Of a stretch of 61,100 nt of DNA, positions 23,432-32,391 are shown piece after piece. The DNA lies in assembly GCA_036339585.1 (NCBI GenBank), contig JAYZAS010000013.1, positions 1 through 61,100 on the forward strand, written 5' to 3'. Under the pieces are notes generated by a model, which saw only the letters and a program-made list of their open reading frames with translations, did not search any database and had not been told where the DNA came from. Both the position numbers and the translations under genes were made by a program. The stretch's first letter is position 1; each line of letters begins with the position of its first letter. This DNA is from Pseudomonadota bacterium. Lineage in GTDB: Bacteria; Pseudomonadota; Alphaproteobacteria; UBA8366.

Positions 23432-24583
23432 ATGGAAGAGACCGGCGCCTGGGAATTGCCCCCTGAATTAGTTTTGCTTCGGGACAACATCAAAAAATTC
23501 ATGCGAGAAGAAGTATGTCCTGCGGAGGAAACGCTGGAACATGACTCCTACAGGATGCCAAACGAATTATTGGAACCTTTGCAAAAAAAAGCAAAGGAGG
23601 AACTTGGTGTTTGGTGCATGAATACCCCAAAAGAGTATGGCGGCAGTGAACTCTCACTGCTGGCTCAGGCAGTAGTGGCTGAGGAGGCTGCTCAATGTAG
23701 AATGGGTGCTTACGTTCCCGCTTGCGGCGCCTTCGGTGTTGATCCGCCGAACGTTATTTTCGATGGCTCTAAGTTGCAGATTGATAAATATGGCACACGC
23801 ACCATTGAACAAGGATTGAAGGCATTTGTTGCTATCTCTGAGCCTGGTGGCGGTGCCGATCCTGCTAGAGCAATTCAGTGCAAGGCTGAGTTAAAGGGCA
23901 ATCAATATGTTTTAAACGGCACAAAGCTTTGGATAACCGGTGCTGAAGCTGCAGAGTGGGGAATTGTGTTCGCTCGTACTGATAATGGAATAACGTGTTT
24001 CATTGTTGATAAAGAAATGGAGGGCATAGAAACCCGGCCAGTTCCAGTTATTCGCTCTTACTCGCCATCAGAAGTAAATTTTGTAGACTGTAAAGTGCCA
24101 GTGGAAAATTTACTTGGCGAAGAGGGTAAAGGCTTTGCTATTTGTCAGAAATGGTTAGTTCACATGCGTATTCCATATTCAGCCAACGTTATTGGTATTG
24201 CCCAGCGTGCTCTTGAGCTAGCCATAGATTGGGCAAAGCAACGCGAGACCTTTCGAACAAAGCTCGCTGATAAACAAGCCGTGCAATGGATGATTGCTGA
24301 CTCAGAAGTTGAAATTACAGCGGCACGATTATTAACTTATCAAGCAGCTTGGCAGGCCGACCTTGGGCACGATGTAAAGGTGGCTGCGTCTATGGCAAAA
24401 CTATACAGCACGGAGATGGCCGGCCGTGTCGTTGATCGCTGTATTCAAGTATTTGGCGGTATGGGTGTTGCTGCGGAAATGCCTCTAGAGCGTTGGTACC
24501 GAGAAATGCGTATTAAGAGAATAGGTGAGGGGCCATCCGAAGTGCACAGAATGGTTATCGCTCGTGACTTGTTAAGAAACTAA
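23432..24583 (+). CDS. Acyl-CoA dehydrogenase
   Basis: 383-residue FAD enzyme that introduces the alpha-beta double bond in an acyl-CoA. Domains: N-terminal helices, middle beta domain with AISEPGGGADPA and TKLWITGAEAA, C-terminal helices ending FGGMGVAAEMPLERWYREMR then IGEGPSEVHR, the segment near the FAD and catalytic base in ACAD10/11-like members. The ATG at 23432 has GGAGG seven bases upstream; an in-frame GTG at 23402 is less likely. First oxidative step of the putative CoA pathway. Confidence 0.9.
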   Translation: MEETGAWELPPELVLLRDNIKKFMREEVCPAEETLEHDSYRMPNELLEPLQKKAKEELGVWCMNTPKEYGGSELSLLAQAVVAEEAAQCRMGAYVPACGAFGVDPPNVIFDGSKLQIDKYGTRTIEQGLKAFVAISEPGGGADPARAIQCKAELKGNQYVLNGTKLWITGAEAAEWGIVFARTDNGITCFIVDKEMEGIETRPVPVIRSYSPSEVNFVDCKVPVENLLGEEGKGFAICQKWLVHMRIPYSANVIGIAQRALELAIDWAKQRETFRTKLADKQAVQWMIADSEVEITAARLLTYQAAWQADLGHDVKVAASMAKLYSTEMAGRVVDRCIQVFGGMGVAAEMPLERWYREMRIKRIGEGPSEVHRMVIARDLLRN

Positions 24584-24597
24584 TAGGATGGACGCAT

Positions 24598-25374
24598 ATG
24601 TCGATTGATTTTGAATTGCGTAATGATGGCATTGCGATCATTACGATGAATAGGCCGGATCAGCTGAATGCACTCGATCAAGCCCATTATCAGGGCTTGT
24701 CGGAAGCTTGGCAGCGAGTGCGTGACGACAGAGATGTCGTATGTGCTATTGTAACTGGCGCAGGCGAACGGAGTTTTACAACTGGCGCTGATATTAAGAA
24801 TGTGCTGACTAATCCAGACGAATTAACTGACATGTGGATAACGCAGCGTGATCAACTTTTGAACCGAGGCCTAGAAGTTTGGAAGCCAATAATTGCTGCG
24901 ATCAATGGGTATTGCCTAGGTGGCGGTATGACGATGCTTTTCGCGACTGATATTCGCATAGCCGCTAATCACGCAACCTTTGGTCTATCAGAGGTCAAGC
25001 GAGGAGTTGTTCCAGCAAACGGTGGGACCCAGCGTGTTTTGAGCCAATTACCATACGCTATCGGAATGGAATTGCTTCTTACTGGCGATAGATGGGATGC
25101 GGAAACTGCTGCAAAATGGGGGCTTATTAACAAGGTTGTACCCGCAGACGAATTAATGGACGCGGCTCTTAAATATGCTTCCAGAATTGCTGCCAATGCT
25201 CCTCTTGCACTACAAGCAGCGAAAGAGCTGGCGGTGAGAGCGAGAGAAATGGATTTGACAACTGGGCTTCGCGTGGAGGCTTTGACACAGCGTCTGTTAA
25301 AGTTTACCGAGGATGCGAAGGAGGGCCCGGCGGCATTTAAAGAAAAACGGTCTCCTAACTTTAAGGGGAAATAA
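24598..25374 (+). CDS. Enoyl-CoA hydratase/isomerase
   Basis: 258-residue crotonase-fold enzyme. Oxyanion-hole segments FTTGADIKNV and CLGGGMTMLFATDIRIA, then the catalytic loop FGLSEVKRGVVPANGG with Glu, and a C-terminal trimerisation helix region. It should hydrate the enoyl-CoA made by the preceding dehydrogenase. AGGATGGA lies before the ATG, and four bases separate it from the CoA-transferase gene. CaiD-like (crotonobetainyl-CoA) activity is one possibility, but the operon does not match the carnitine system. Confidence 0.9.
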   Translation: MSIDFELRNDGIAIITMNRPDQLNALDQAHYQGLSEAWQRVRDDRDVVCAIVTGAGERSFTTGADIKNVLTNPDELTDMWITQRDQLLNRGLEVWKPIIAAINGYCLGGGMTMLFATDIRIAANHATFGLSEVKRGVVPANGGTQRVLSQLPYAIGMELLLTGDRWDAETAAKWGLINKVVPADELMDAALKYASRIAANAPLALQAAKELAVRAREMDLTTGLRVEALTQRLLKFTEDAKEGPAAFKEKRSPNFKGK

Positions 25375-25377
25375 TAA

Positions 25378-26574
25378 ATGACAAAAGATCACCATCCTTT
25401 AGAGGGCGTGACCGTCCTTGATTTTGGGCAAGTTTACCATGGTCCGTATTGCGGTTTCTTACTTGCTATGGCTGGGGCGCACGTTATCAAGATTGAACCT
25501 AAAACTGGTGAACATCTTCGCAACAGGGGCACTGGAGATGTTATTACGCTCCCTTTTGCTATGCTTAATTCAAATAAAAAATGCGTGACACTCAATATAA
25601 AGACGGACCGTGGAAAAGAAATTTTAAAGCAGATGGCGGAAAAAGCCGACGTGCTAATGGAAAACTTTGCACCAACGGTCATGGATAGGCTTGAACTCGG
25701 CTACGACGTTATGAAAAAAGTCAATCCAAAGCTTGTTTATGCATCAGGCTCGGGTTTCGGGCGCACTGGTCCCCATCGCGACAAGCTGGCAATGGATCTC
25801 ACTGTGCAAGCGGTTTCCGGTGTGATGAGTGTTACTGGCGAGATGAATGGTCCTCCATTAAAAGCAGGCGCAGCATTTTGTGATTTTATGGCTGGTATCC
25901 ACCTTTACGCAGGGATAACCACCGCGTTGTTTGAACGCGAAAAAACCAACGAGGGGCGGTTGGTAGAGATTTCTATGGAAGAGGCCGTATACCAAAGCCT
26001 AGGATCAAACCTTGGTATTGTTTACAACACAAAAAAAGCGGCCCCGCGCACAGGAAATCGACATGGTGGGCTCTCACTATGCCCTTACAATGTCTATGAA
26101 AGTAAAGAGGGGCACGTGGCTATCATTTGTTCGAATGATACCCATTGGCAACGACTGTGTAGTGCAATGCAACGCCCCGATTTAGCTGGTGAAGAGAAAT
26201 ATAGACGAAATATGGGTCGTGTAGCAGAAATGGATGCAATTGATGCAATTATTAATGATTGGACCAAGACCTTAAGCAATAAAGAAGTTGATCAGTTAAA
26301 TGATAAGTTTGGCGTTCCGTCTGAACGGATACGCGATCTTCTAGAGGTAATGAATGATCCCCACATGCATCAACGCGGAGCTCTTCAGCATATGAATCAC
26401 CCCGAGATGGGCGATATCGTTGTTCCGCATTCAGCATTGCGTTTTCCTGAAACACCATTACTTCCTCTCGAACCAAGTGGGTTGATTGGAGCCCATAACG
26501 ATGAAATATATGGCGACTGGTTGGGGCTGAGCATGGAAGAAGTAGATGCACTCAGAGCTGAGGAAGTGATTTAA
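25378..26574 (+). CDS. CaiB/BaiF family CoA-transferase (operon copy)
   Basis: 398-residue class III CoA-transferase, an interlocked dimer that moves CoA between carboxylic acids via an aspartyl-CoA thioester. Visible: VLDFGQVYHGPYCGFLLAM, MLNSNKKCVTLNIK, ENFAPTVMDRLGY-type segment, SGFGRTGPHRDKLAMDL and the catalytic Asp in AFCDFMAGIHLYAG. It overlaps the next gene by one base (TAATG), indicating coupled translation. It probably activates the pathway's acid substrate as a CoA thioester. Confidence 0.92.
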   Translation: MTKDHHPLEGVTVLDFGQVYHGPYCGFLLAMAGAHVIKIEPKTGEHLRNRGTGDVITLPFAMLNSNKKCVTLNIKTDRGKEILKQMAEKADVLMENFAPTVMDRLELGYDVMKKVNPKLVYASGSGFGRTGPHRDKLAMDLTVQAVSGVMSVTGEMNGPPLKAGAAFCDFMAGIHLYAGITTALFEREKTNEGRLVEISMEEAVYQSLGSNLGIVYNTKKAAPRTGNRHGGLSLCPYNVYESKEGHVAIICSNDTHWQRLCSAMQRPDLAGEEKYRRNMGRVAEMDAIDAIINDWTKTLSNKEVDQLNDKFGVPSERIRDLLEVMNDPHMHQRGALQHMNHPEMGDIVVPHSALRFPETPLLPLEPSGLIGAHNDEIYGDWLGLSMEEVDALRAEEVI

Positions 26575-27707
26575 TGCAGGGCAAGGTTGTTATTGCAGGA
26601 GTAGGGCACACTGCATTTGGCAAGCTTAAAGGGCGTTCGCCCGTATCTTTAAATGTTGAAGCTTGTAGGAACGCATTAAACGATGCATCAATCTCAAAAG
26701 ATGAAATCGATGCAGTGCTGGTCAAGTACCCTACATCAAATTTTCAATCCAAGTTTGGCCAGACCGTCGCTGAGGCGCTTGGTATCATGCCGCGGATCGG
26801 CGGTGTTTGGGATCAAGCAGGAGCATCCGGCATTTCGATGATCTCGTTTGCAGCTATGGCGATAGAACATGATCAATGTGAGGTAGCGTTAGTTTGCATG
26901 GCCGATAATCCGCGAACGGGCACTCGGTCTGCCTATGCCAAGCCACGAGGTGGTGCTGATGGCTCGGGAACTCATGGCTGGGTCAGTACTACGGCGGGCT
27001 ATGCAATGATAGCACGACGGCACATGGAACAGCACGGCACCACAGAGGAACAGCTCGCAGCGGTTGCCATAAACAATCGTGCAAACGGGGCAAATAACCC
27101 AAACGCGCAACTTCAAATTCCAATTACGTTAGACGATTACCTTCAGAGCCGTTTAATTGTCGATCCCCTGCGGCGCGACGATTGTTGTTTGATTTCAGAC
27201 GGCGGCGCAGCGGTTGTAGTAATGAGCGCCGAGCACGCCAAAAAAGCTGGGGTAGACAAGCCGGTTCCCATCCTCGGGTTTGGTCAAGGCCAGACCTCTT
27301 GGGAGGTAGCGCAGCGGCCAGATCTTACACGTACAATGGCACATAAGTCTGGCGCAACAGCGTTTAAAATGGCCGGATTGAGCCCTAAAGACATCGACGT
27401 GGCACAATTTTATGATTGCTTCACGATTACACCGATCATGTCGCTCGAAGATTACGGCTTTTGTAAACATGGAGCGGGTGGCCCATTCGTCGGCGATGGG
27501 GGTATTGGTTGGGATGGTGGATTACCGTTTAATACTTCTGGTGGTCTTTTATCAGAAACAGGTATGCCTGGCATGCAGCTTGTTATTGAGGGCGTTCGCC
27601 AGATGCGGGGCGAGGCCAATCTTCAGGTCAAGAATGCGAAAAAGGGTATCGTTAGTAATCAAGGGGGTGAGATGCATACTCATTCTACCCTGATTCTCGG
27701 TCAATAG
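26574..27707 (+). CDS. Thiolase-fold protein lacking catalytic Cys (Ltp2/SCPx-like, probable aldolase)
   Basis: 377 residues of thiolase fold, but the catalytic positions are changed: the nucleophile segment normally N-x-x-C-A-S-G reads QAGASGISM, with Gly83 for Cys. The usual GHPxG His site reads TGMPGM, and the C-terminal CxG segment reads SNQGGEM. This pattern fits lipid-transfer-protein thiolase homologues such as Ltp2, which pair with a DUF35 protein and cleave beta-hydroxyacyl-CoA by retro-aldol chemistry rather than thiolysis. The next gene is exactly a DUF35 protein, supporting this. The true substrate is unknown. Confidence 0.85.
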   Translation: MQGKVVIAGVGHTAFGKLKGRSPVSLNVEACRNALNDASISKDEIDAVLVKYPTSNFQSKFGQTVAEALGIMPRIGGVWDQAGASGISMISFAAMAIEHDQCEVALVCMADNPRTGTRSAYAKPRGGADGSGTHGWVSTTAGYAMIARRHMEQHGTTEEQLAAVAINNRANGANNPNAQLQIPITLDDYLQSRLIVDPLRRDDCCLISDGGAAVVVMSAEHAKKAGVDKPVPILGFGQGQTSWEVAQRPDLTRTMAHKSGATAFKMAGLSPKDIDVAQFYDCFTITPIMSLEDYGFCKHGAGGPFVGDGGIGWDGGLPFNTSGGLLSETGMPGMQLVIEGVRQMRGEANLQVKNAKKGIVSNQGGEMHTHSTLILGQ

Positions 27708-27720
27708 GAGAGAAGCGAAG

Positions 27721-28134
27721 ATGAACAACGATTTTCCACTCCCTGAAGTTGACCAGATAAACAAACCCTTTTGGGATGGACTATCAGAGGGAAAGTTGCT
27801 ATTTCAAAAGTGCAACGATTGCAGTAATACTTGGCTGCCAGCTCGTCAAGAATGTCCTAATTGCTTAGCAACTGATTACACTTGGACAAAGGCATCTGGC
27901 AATGGAGTGATGAAAAGTTGGGTTGTTTATCACACTTCATTTATACCGGCCTTTAAAGATAGGCTTCCTTATAATGTGGCGATAGTAAAGTTGGATGAAG
28001 GGCCTCAGATGGCCACTAATATTGTTGGTGAAGCGGATTATTCAAAATTTAGCATCGACCATCCCGTTGAACTCGTTATCGAAAAAGAGCACGGGATCAA
28101 TGTAGCCAGATTTAGGCTAATTAACGCTGAATGA
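27721..28134 (+). CDS. DUF35 zinc-ribbon/OB-fold partner protein
   Basis: 137-residue acyl-CoA-associated protein: N-terminal helix (PFWDGLSEGKLLFQKC), rubredoxin-like zinc ribbon with C31-x2-C34 and C45-x2-C48, then an OB-fold (NGVMKSWVVYHTSFIP; LPYNVAIVKLDEG; MATNIVG). Such proteins form complexes with thiolase-like enzymes (for example ChsH2-DUF35 with Ltp2) and present the acyl-CoA. The preceding gene ends 13 bases upstream and GGAGAG precedes the ATG. Its stop overlaps the next start (ATGA). Confidence 0.9.
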   Translation: MNNDFPLPEVDQINKPFWDGLSEGKLLFQKCNDCSNTWLPARQECPNCLATDYTWTKASGNGVMKSWVVYHTSFIPAFKDRLPYNVAIVKLDEGPQMATNIVGEADYSKFSIDHPVELVIEKEHGINVARFRLINAE

Positions 28135-28976
28135 TAGGTATCAAAATTATTCCTTTAATGGAAAAGATCGGTGCTGAGGTGGCCGGTCTAGATCTCAGAG
28201 ATACCATGTCTGACGCCCAGAGTAAGGTTGTTCGCAATGCTCTTGCTAAGTACGGTGTTATTTATTTGCGTGGGCAAAAATTAGAGCCCGAGATGCAAGT
28301 TAGGTTTACAAGAGTTTTTGGTGAGCCTGCTATAAATCATAATGCAACAAAATTTGGTATTAACGGCAGTCCTGAGATCTACCGGATCTCAAATATCGTT
28401 GAAAATGGCAAACCCATTGGAACAGCTAAAGCCGGCACTGAATGGCACTCGGATATGTGTTATGCAATGAGGCCGGCTAAAGCAACTATGCTACACGCAA
28501 GAAAAATTCCACGGCTCAACGGTTTCGCGTTAGGAGATACGTCGTTTGCTAATACTGCCGCCGCCTGGGAGGCACTGCCGGTGAAGCTAAAAAGAAAAAT
28601 ATCGAAATTGAGGGTAATTTACGATTTTACGCGGCGCAAACGCGGAGCCAAACCCTCTAAAGACGCTGTACAGCAATATCCCCCAGTAGCTCATCCTCTT
28701 GTACGATCGCATCCAATTACTGGTCGTAAGAGCCTTTATGTGTCTGGAGAAAGTGCCGGCATAGAGGGTAAAAGTGAGGAGGAGGGTAGAATTTTGATAG
28801 AGGCCCTCGCCAGCCATGTCGTACACCCTGCATTCGTATATAGGCACAGCTGGAGTGAGGGGGACGTCGTTGTGTGGGATAATTGTACATGTCAACACAA
28901 GGCTGAGGTAGATTACGATCTTCCACTAGAAAGGCTCATGTGGCGGACCACCGTAAAGGGTGATATTCCGAAATAA
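28131..28976 (+). CDS. TauD/TfdA-family 2-oxoglutarate-dependent dioxygenase (copy D, in operon)
   Basis: 281-residue dioxygenase coupled to the DUF35 gene by an ATGA overlap. Signatures: IGAEVAGLDLRDTM, TEWHSDMCYAMRP (HxD), LGDTSFANTAAAW, and WDNCTCQHKAEVDYDLPLER then LMWRTTV (distal His and Arg). It closely resembles copy A at the window's left end. Being inside the CoA operon, it may oxidise the substrate before activation, for example removing a sulfonate, ether or N-methyl-type group. That order is inference. Confidence 0.9.
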   Translation: MIGIKIIPLMEKIGAEVAGLDLRDTMSDAQSKVVRNALAKYGVIYLRGQKLEPEMQVRFTRVFGEPAINHNATKFGINGSPEIYRISNIVENGKPIGTAKAGTEWHSDMCYAMRPAKATMLHARKIPRLNGFALGDTSFANTAAAWEALPVKLKRKISKLRVIYDFTRRKRGAKPSKDAVQQYPPVAHPLVRSHPITGRKSLYVSGESAGIEGKSEEEGRILIEALASHVVHPAFVYRHSWSEGDVVVWDNCTCQHKAEVDYDLPLERLMWRTTVKGDIPK

Positions 28977-29025
28977 GACATATACAAATTGTAAGAGGAA
29001 ATTAAAAAAGAAGGGGTTTAGACGC

Positions 29026-30117
29026 ATGGTTGCCAAAATTCGGATTGGTTTGGTGGGGGCTAGTGTTAGCGGCACTTGGTCTTCCCGTGCTCATATGCCG
29101 GCTCTAAAGGCTAGCGAGGAATTTGAATTGACGGCGGTTTGTACGACTAAACCTGAAAGCGCTGAGGCTGCTCGGAGAGCTTTTGGTGCTAAACACGCCT
29201 TCGACGATTTTAATAAAATGGTCACATCCAACGAGATTGATGCTGTTGCTGTGGTCGTAAGGGTTCCATCCCATTTCGCGCCGGCTAAAATGGCCATTGA
29301 AGCTGGTAAACACGTCTATTGCGAATGGCCATTGGGTAAAACTACCGAGGAGGCAGAAATACTAACGGCGCTGGCTAAAAAAAAGGACATTGTCACTGCG
29401 GTTGGATTGCAAGCTCGAGCCTGTCCGGAAATTCAATACATGAAAAGACTCGTCGAGGATGGTTATTTAGGAGAAGTCCTTTCAGTTCATTGCCATGTTG
29501 TGCGCGACGGTGTTCTTACTCGTCCCTCTCATCGCACATGGCAACGAGATATAACGCTTGGTGCCAACTCATTGACAATATTGAATGGTCACACTCTTGA
29601 TGCGTTACAGTATGTGGCTGGTGCAATCAAAAAAATTTCGGCTATTGTCGATACACGCGTTCCAAATTGGCTCGATACAGGAAAGAATGAAACTGTAACG
29701 GTTACCTCTCCCGACCACATTTTTATCCAAGGGGAGCTTTTTAACGGTGCGCCCATGACATCCCACACTGCTGTTATTCCCTTCGCTGGAAGCGGGTATC
29801 GAATGGCTATTTATGGGGATAAAGGCACGTTGGTTATCAAGGGTGATGATTCAGTGCAGCTTACAAAGCTCTGCCTTTTTGGTGCACAAGGGAATAACAC
29901 GTTAAATGAAATGGATATTCCGGATAGTCTAAACCAGGTTTCGGCAGAGACACCGAGAGGGGAGCCCTTTAACGTTGGTCAAATGTATTTTGACTTTGCG
30001 CGTTCCATAAACGAGAAGAACCAATGTGTCCCATCATTTTCTACTGCGGTAGGCCTCCATAATTTAATTGATAAGATCCAGAATGCATCCAGTAAACGAT
30101 GTATGATTTCCGTGTAA
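29026..30117 (+). CDS. Gfo/Idh/MocA-family oxidoreductase
   Basis: 363-residue NAD(P)-dependent dehydrogenase: N-terminal Rossmann domain (RIGLVGASVSGTWS at residues 4-17; FDDFNKM; AVVVRVPSHF; EAGKHVYCEWPLGK, the conserved Glu-Lys-Pro-like region with Trp for Lys), then the alpha/beta C-terminal domain. The family oxidises hydroxyl groups of sugars, inositols and related compounds; the EWPLGKT form is like D-galactose 1-dehydrogenase (Gal80-like) members. ATG 29026 is preferred to an upstream ATG that overlaps the TauD gene. Last gene of the run. Confidence 0.87.
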   Translation: MVAKIRIGLVGASVSGTWSSRAHMPALKASEEFELTAVCTTKPESAEAARRAFGAKHAFDDFNKMVTSNEIDAVAVVVRVPSHFAPAKMAIEAGKHVYCEWPLGKTTEEAEILTALAKKKDIVTAVGLQARACPEIQYMKRLVEDGYLGEVLSVHCHVVRDGVLTRPSHRTWQRDITLGANSLTILNGHTLDALQYVAGAIKKISAIVDTRVPNWLDTGKNETVTVTSPDHIFIQGELFNGAPMTSHTAVIPFAGSGYRMAIYGDKGTLVIKGDDSVQLTKLCLFGAQGNNTLNEMDIPDSLNQVSAETPRGEPFNVGQMYFDFARSINEKNQCVPSFSTAVGLHNLIDKIQNASSKRCMISV

Positions 30118-30277
30118 ATGTAATAAATTCGTAGAAACATAAACTTGAATGCTAATGTCTAATTAACCTGTATATAAAAATTGTTGTTATAATCAATGAA
30201 AATAATTTTGGTAAAACATGTCGATATGCGCGTATAATTTTGGTTAACGCGGTTACAAATACCTGAGAGCATAAAAA

Positions 30278-32017
30278 ATGAGATATGGGACCTTTCTTTC
30301 CAGATACAAAATTCGTCATACGAAGATAAGCTATAATGATCTCACGCCAAAGCCTGATAGTGAGGGTGCTAAATCTCTTCGGCCCGGACGAATAAAGGTT
30401 TCTCTGCGTTATGCATTGGGCCTTCTGCGGCCTTACCTTCAAACCCGCTTTATGGAACAAGTGAAAGCTGTTGTTCCTTTGGCACTTTATGCCACCTTAT
30501 TTCAGATTTTTGTCTTGCAGTACCCAGTGCAGGCTGCGACGACCCTATTAGTAGGTTTGTTAGCTGTAATTGTAGGGCTGGCAGCCTTTATGGAAGGCTT
30601 GAATTCAGGTCTCATGCCCTTTGGCAATGTAATAGGGTCTAATCTTCCACAAAAAGCATCAATGCCAGTCGTTCTCATAATAATAGGGATTCTAGGGGTT
30701 GGAGTTACTTTTGCTGAACCTGCCATTGGGGCTCTTCAGGCATTTGGATCATCAGTTGACGTAAAACAGGCCCCATATCTCTTTGAGGTTCTGAATAACT
30801 GGACTGTCCCTTTGGTGTTGATAGTAGGGGCGGGTGTTGGTTTGGCTGCAATTTTTGGTACCCTCCGGTTTGTGTACGGGTGGTCTTTGAAACCATTAAT
30901 ATTTTTTGCGCTAGCACCGTCAGCGATGCTTACTGTTTATTTTTGGACTGTGCCTGACCTAAGAAGCGTATTGGGCTTAGCATGGGATTGCGGCGCTGTA
31001 ACCACTGGGCCTGTCACTGTGCCGCTTGTTCTAGCCATCGGAATAGGAATAGCCAACTCAGCAGGGAAGGGGGGATCAACATTGTCTGGTTTCGGTATTG
31101 TTACCTTAGCCTCATTGTTCCCAGTAACGGCTGTTTTGCTGCTAACGTTGTTTGTGTTTTTCCAGATTACACCGGCAGAAATCATAGCCAATGCTAATGC
31201 CGCAAGCGCTTCGGCAGGTTCCGTTATTTCAATGTGGGAACAGACCCCGGCTGTAGAGATTGTTCTGGGTGTACGGGCCATATTGCCACTGGTCATATTT
31301 TTATTTCTAGTTCTGTTTTTAATATTGAAAGTCAAACTTTCAAATAAATTAGTTACAATTTATGGATTGGTCTTGTGCGTAGTAGGAATGTGCATTTTCA
31401 ATTTAGGTCTTACTTATGGTTTGGGGGCAATTGGAACTCAGACGGGTCAATCTTTACCAGCTGCGTTTATACAACTACCAATTATAGAATCATCACCGAT
31501 CTTCTCAAAAGAGATCGGGATTGCACTAGTGATTGGCTTTGCCTTAATCCTTGGTTTTGGTGCCACGCTTGCAGAGCCTGCCTTAAATGCCCTTGGGCTA
31601 ACTGTCCAGAAACTCACAAATGGTGCATTCAAGAAATCGATGTTGATGTACAGCGTAGCAAGTGGGGTTTCGATTGGTATTTCATTAGGGGTTGCCAAGC
31701 TTGTCTTGGACTTAGACCTCGCAACAATCCTTTTGCCTCTTTATGGCGTAGGTGTCGTGCTCACAATTTTTTCCTCGGAGGAGTTTGTAAATGTTGCTTG
31801 GGATAGTGCTGGCGTTACGACAGGTCCTGTCACCGTTCCTTTGGTCTTAGCCATGGGGCTGGGCCTTGGTAGCGCAGTGTCCGCTGTGGAGGGTTTTGGA
31901 ATTTTATCATTAGCCAGCATTTGCCCAATAATAGCCGTGCTCTCGATGGGAATTATTATCCAGATCAACCAAAGTCGAAATTCTTCAAAACAAAACGCAG
32001 AACTAGAGGAAGTTTAG
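30278..32017 (+). CDS. Duplicated DUF1538 integral membrane protein
   Basis: 579-residue polytopic protein made of two similar DUF1538 halves. Matching segments: FAEPAIGALQAFG and LAEPALNALGLT; AWDCGAVTTGPVTVPLVLA and AWDSAGVTTGPVTVPLVLA; GFGIVTLASLFPV and GFGILSLASICPI. A basic cytoplasmic tail of about 60 residues precedes the first helix. The duplicated, Gly/Pro/Thr-rich re-entrant-like motif looks like a secondary transporter or channel. One base later come two PII-like genes, so its flux may be gated by them. The substrate is unknown; DUF1538 has no settled function. Confidence 0.85.
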   Translation: MRYGTFLSRYKIRHTKISYNDLTPKPDSEGAKSLRPGRIKVSLRYALGLLRPYLQTRFMEQVKAVVPLALYATLFQIFVLQYPVQAATTLLVGLLAVIVGLAAFMEGLNSGLMPFGNVIGSNLPQKASMPVVLIIIGILGVGVTFAEPAIGALQAFGSSVDVKQAPYLFEVLNNWTVPLVLIVGAGVGLAAIFGTLRFVYGWSLKPLIFFALAPSAMLTVYFWTVPDLRSVLGLAWDCGAVTTGPVTVPLVLAIGIGIANSAGKGGSTLSGFGIVTLASLFPVTAVLLLTLFVFFQITPAEIIANANAASASAGSVISMWEQTPAVEIVLGVRAILPLVIFLFLVLFLILKVKLSNKLVTIYGLVLCVVGMCIFNLGLTYGLGAIGTQTGQSLPAAFIQLPIIESSPIFSKEIGIALVIGFALILGFGATLAEPALNALGLTVQKLTNGAFKKSMLMYSVASGVSIGISLGVAKLVLDLDLATILLPLYGVGVVLTIFSSEEFVNVAWDSAGVTTGPVTVPLVLAMGLGLGSAVSAVEGFGILSLASICPIIAVLSMGIIIQINQSRNSSKQNAELEEV

Positions 32018-32018
32018 A

Positions 32019-32384
32019 ATGCCTGACCGTCACATTATAGAACTGACCGATGTAAAGCTCATTACATGCGTTTTACAAAACGGTCTAGCTGAGGAAGTGT
32101 TAGAAGCGGCAAAAAATGTTGGGGTGCAGGGGGCAACCGTAAGTTTTGCCAGAGGTACGGGCATTCGTGACCGTATGGGGTTAATGGGTGTTACAGTCGA
32201 TGAGCAAAAAGAAGTGATACGGATTATTGTCTCGGAAGAGCAGGCCCCGCGCGTTTTTGACGCGATGTATTTAGCAGGAAAGCTTGACACTCCAGGAAAA
32301 GGAATAATGTACATAGCAGATCTTAATAGTGTTGCAACATATGTTCCTGAGGATGTTCTGAACACAGCGGCGGGTAAGGAGTAG
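32019..32384 (+). CDS. PII-family (GlnB-like) signalling protein
   Basis: 121-residue ferredoxin-like protein of the PII superfamily: VKLITCVLQNGLAEEVLEAA (first beta-alpha), GATVSFARGTGIRDRMGLMG in place of the T-loop, EVIRIIVSEEQAPRVFDAMY (second beta-alpha) and GKGIMYIADLNSV (B-loop region). It lacks the uridylylation Tyr of GlnB, so it is a specialised PII that probably senses a nucleotide or small ligand and controls the DUF1538 protein encoded one base upstream. Confidence 0.85.
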   Translation: MPDRHIIELTDVKLITCVLQNGLAEEVLEAAKNVGVQGATVSFARGTGIRDRMGLMGVTVDEQKEVIRIIVSEEQAPRVFDAMYLAGKLDTPGKGIMYIADLNSVATYVPEDVLNTAAGKE

Positions 32385-32391
32385 AATAGCA

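Noticed and set aside
23432-28976. Carnitine (cai) operon
   Set aside because: CaiA-, CaiB- and CaiD-like families are present, but there is no CaiC ligase, CaiT or CaiE, and the thiolase-DUF35 pair does not belong to that system.
30255-30277. TPP-riboswitch-like CTGAGA before the DUF1538 gene
   Set aside because: Only the short CTGAGA word matches; the other conserved TPP elements are absent.
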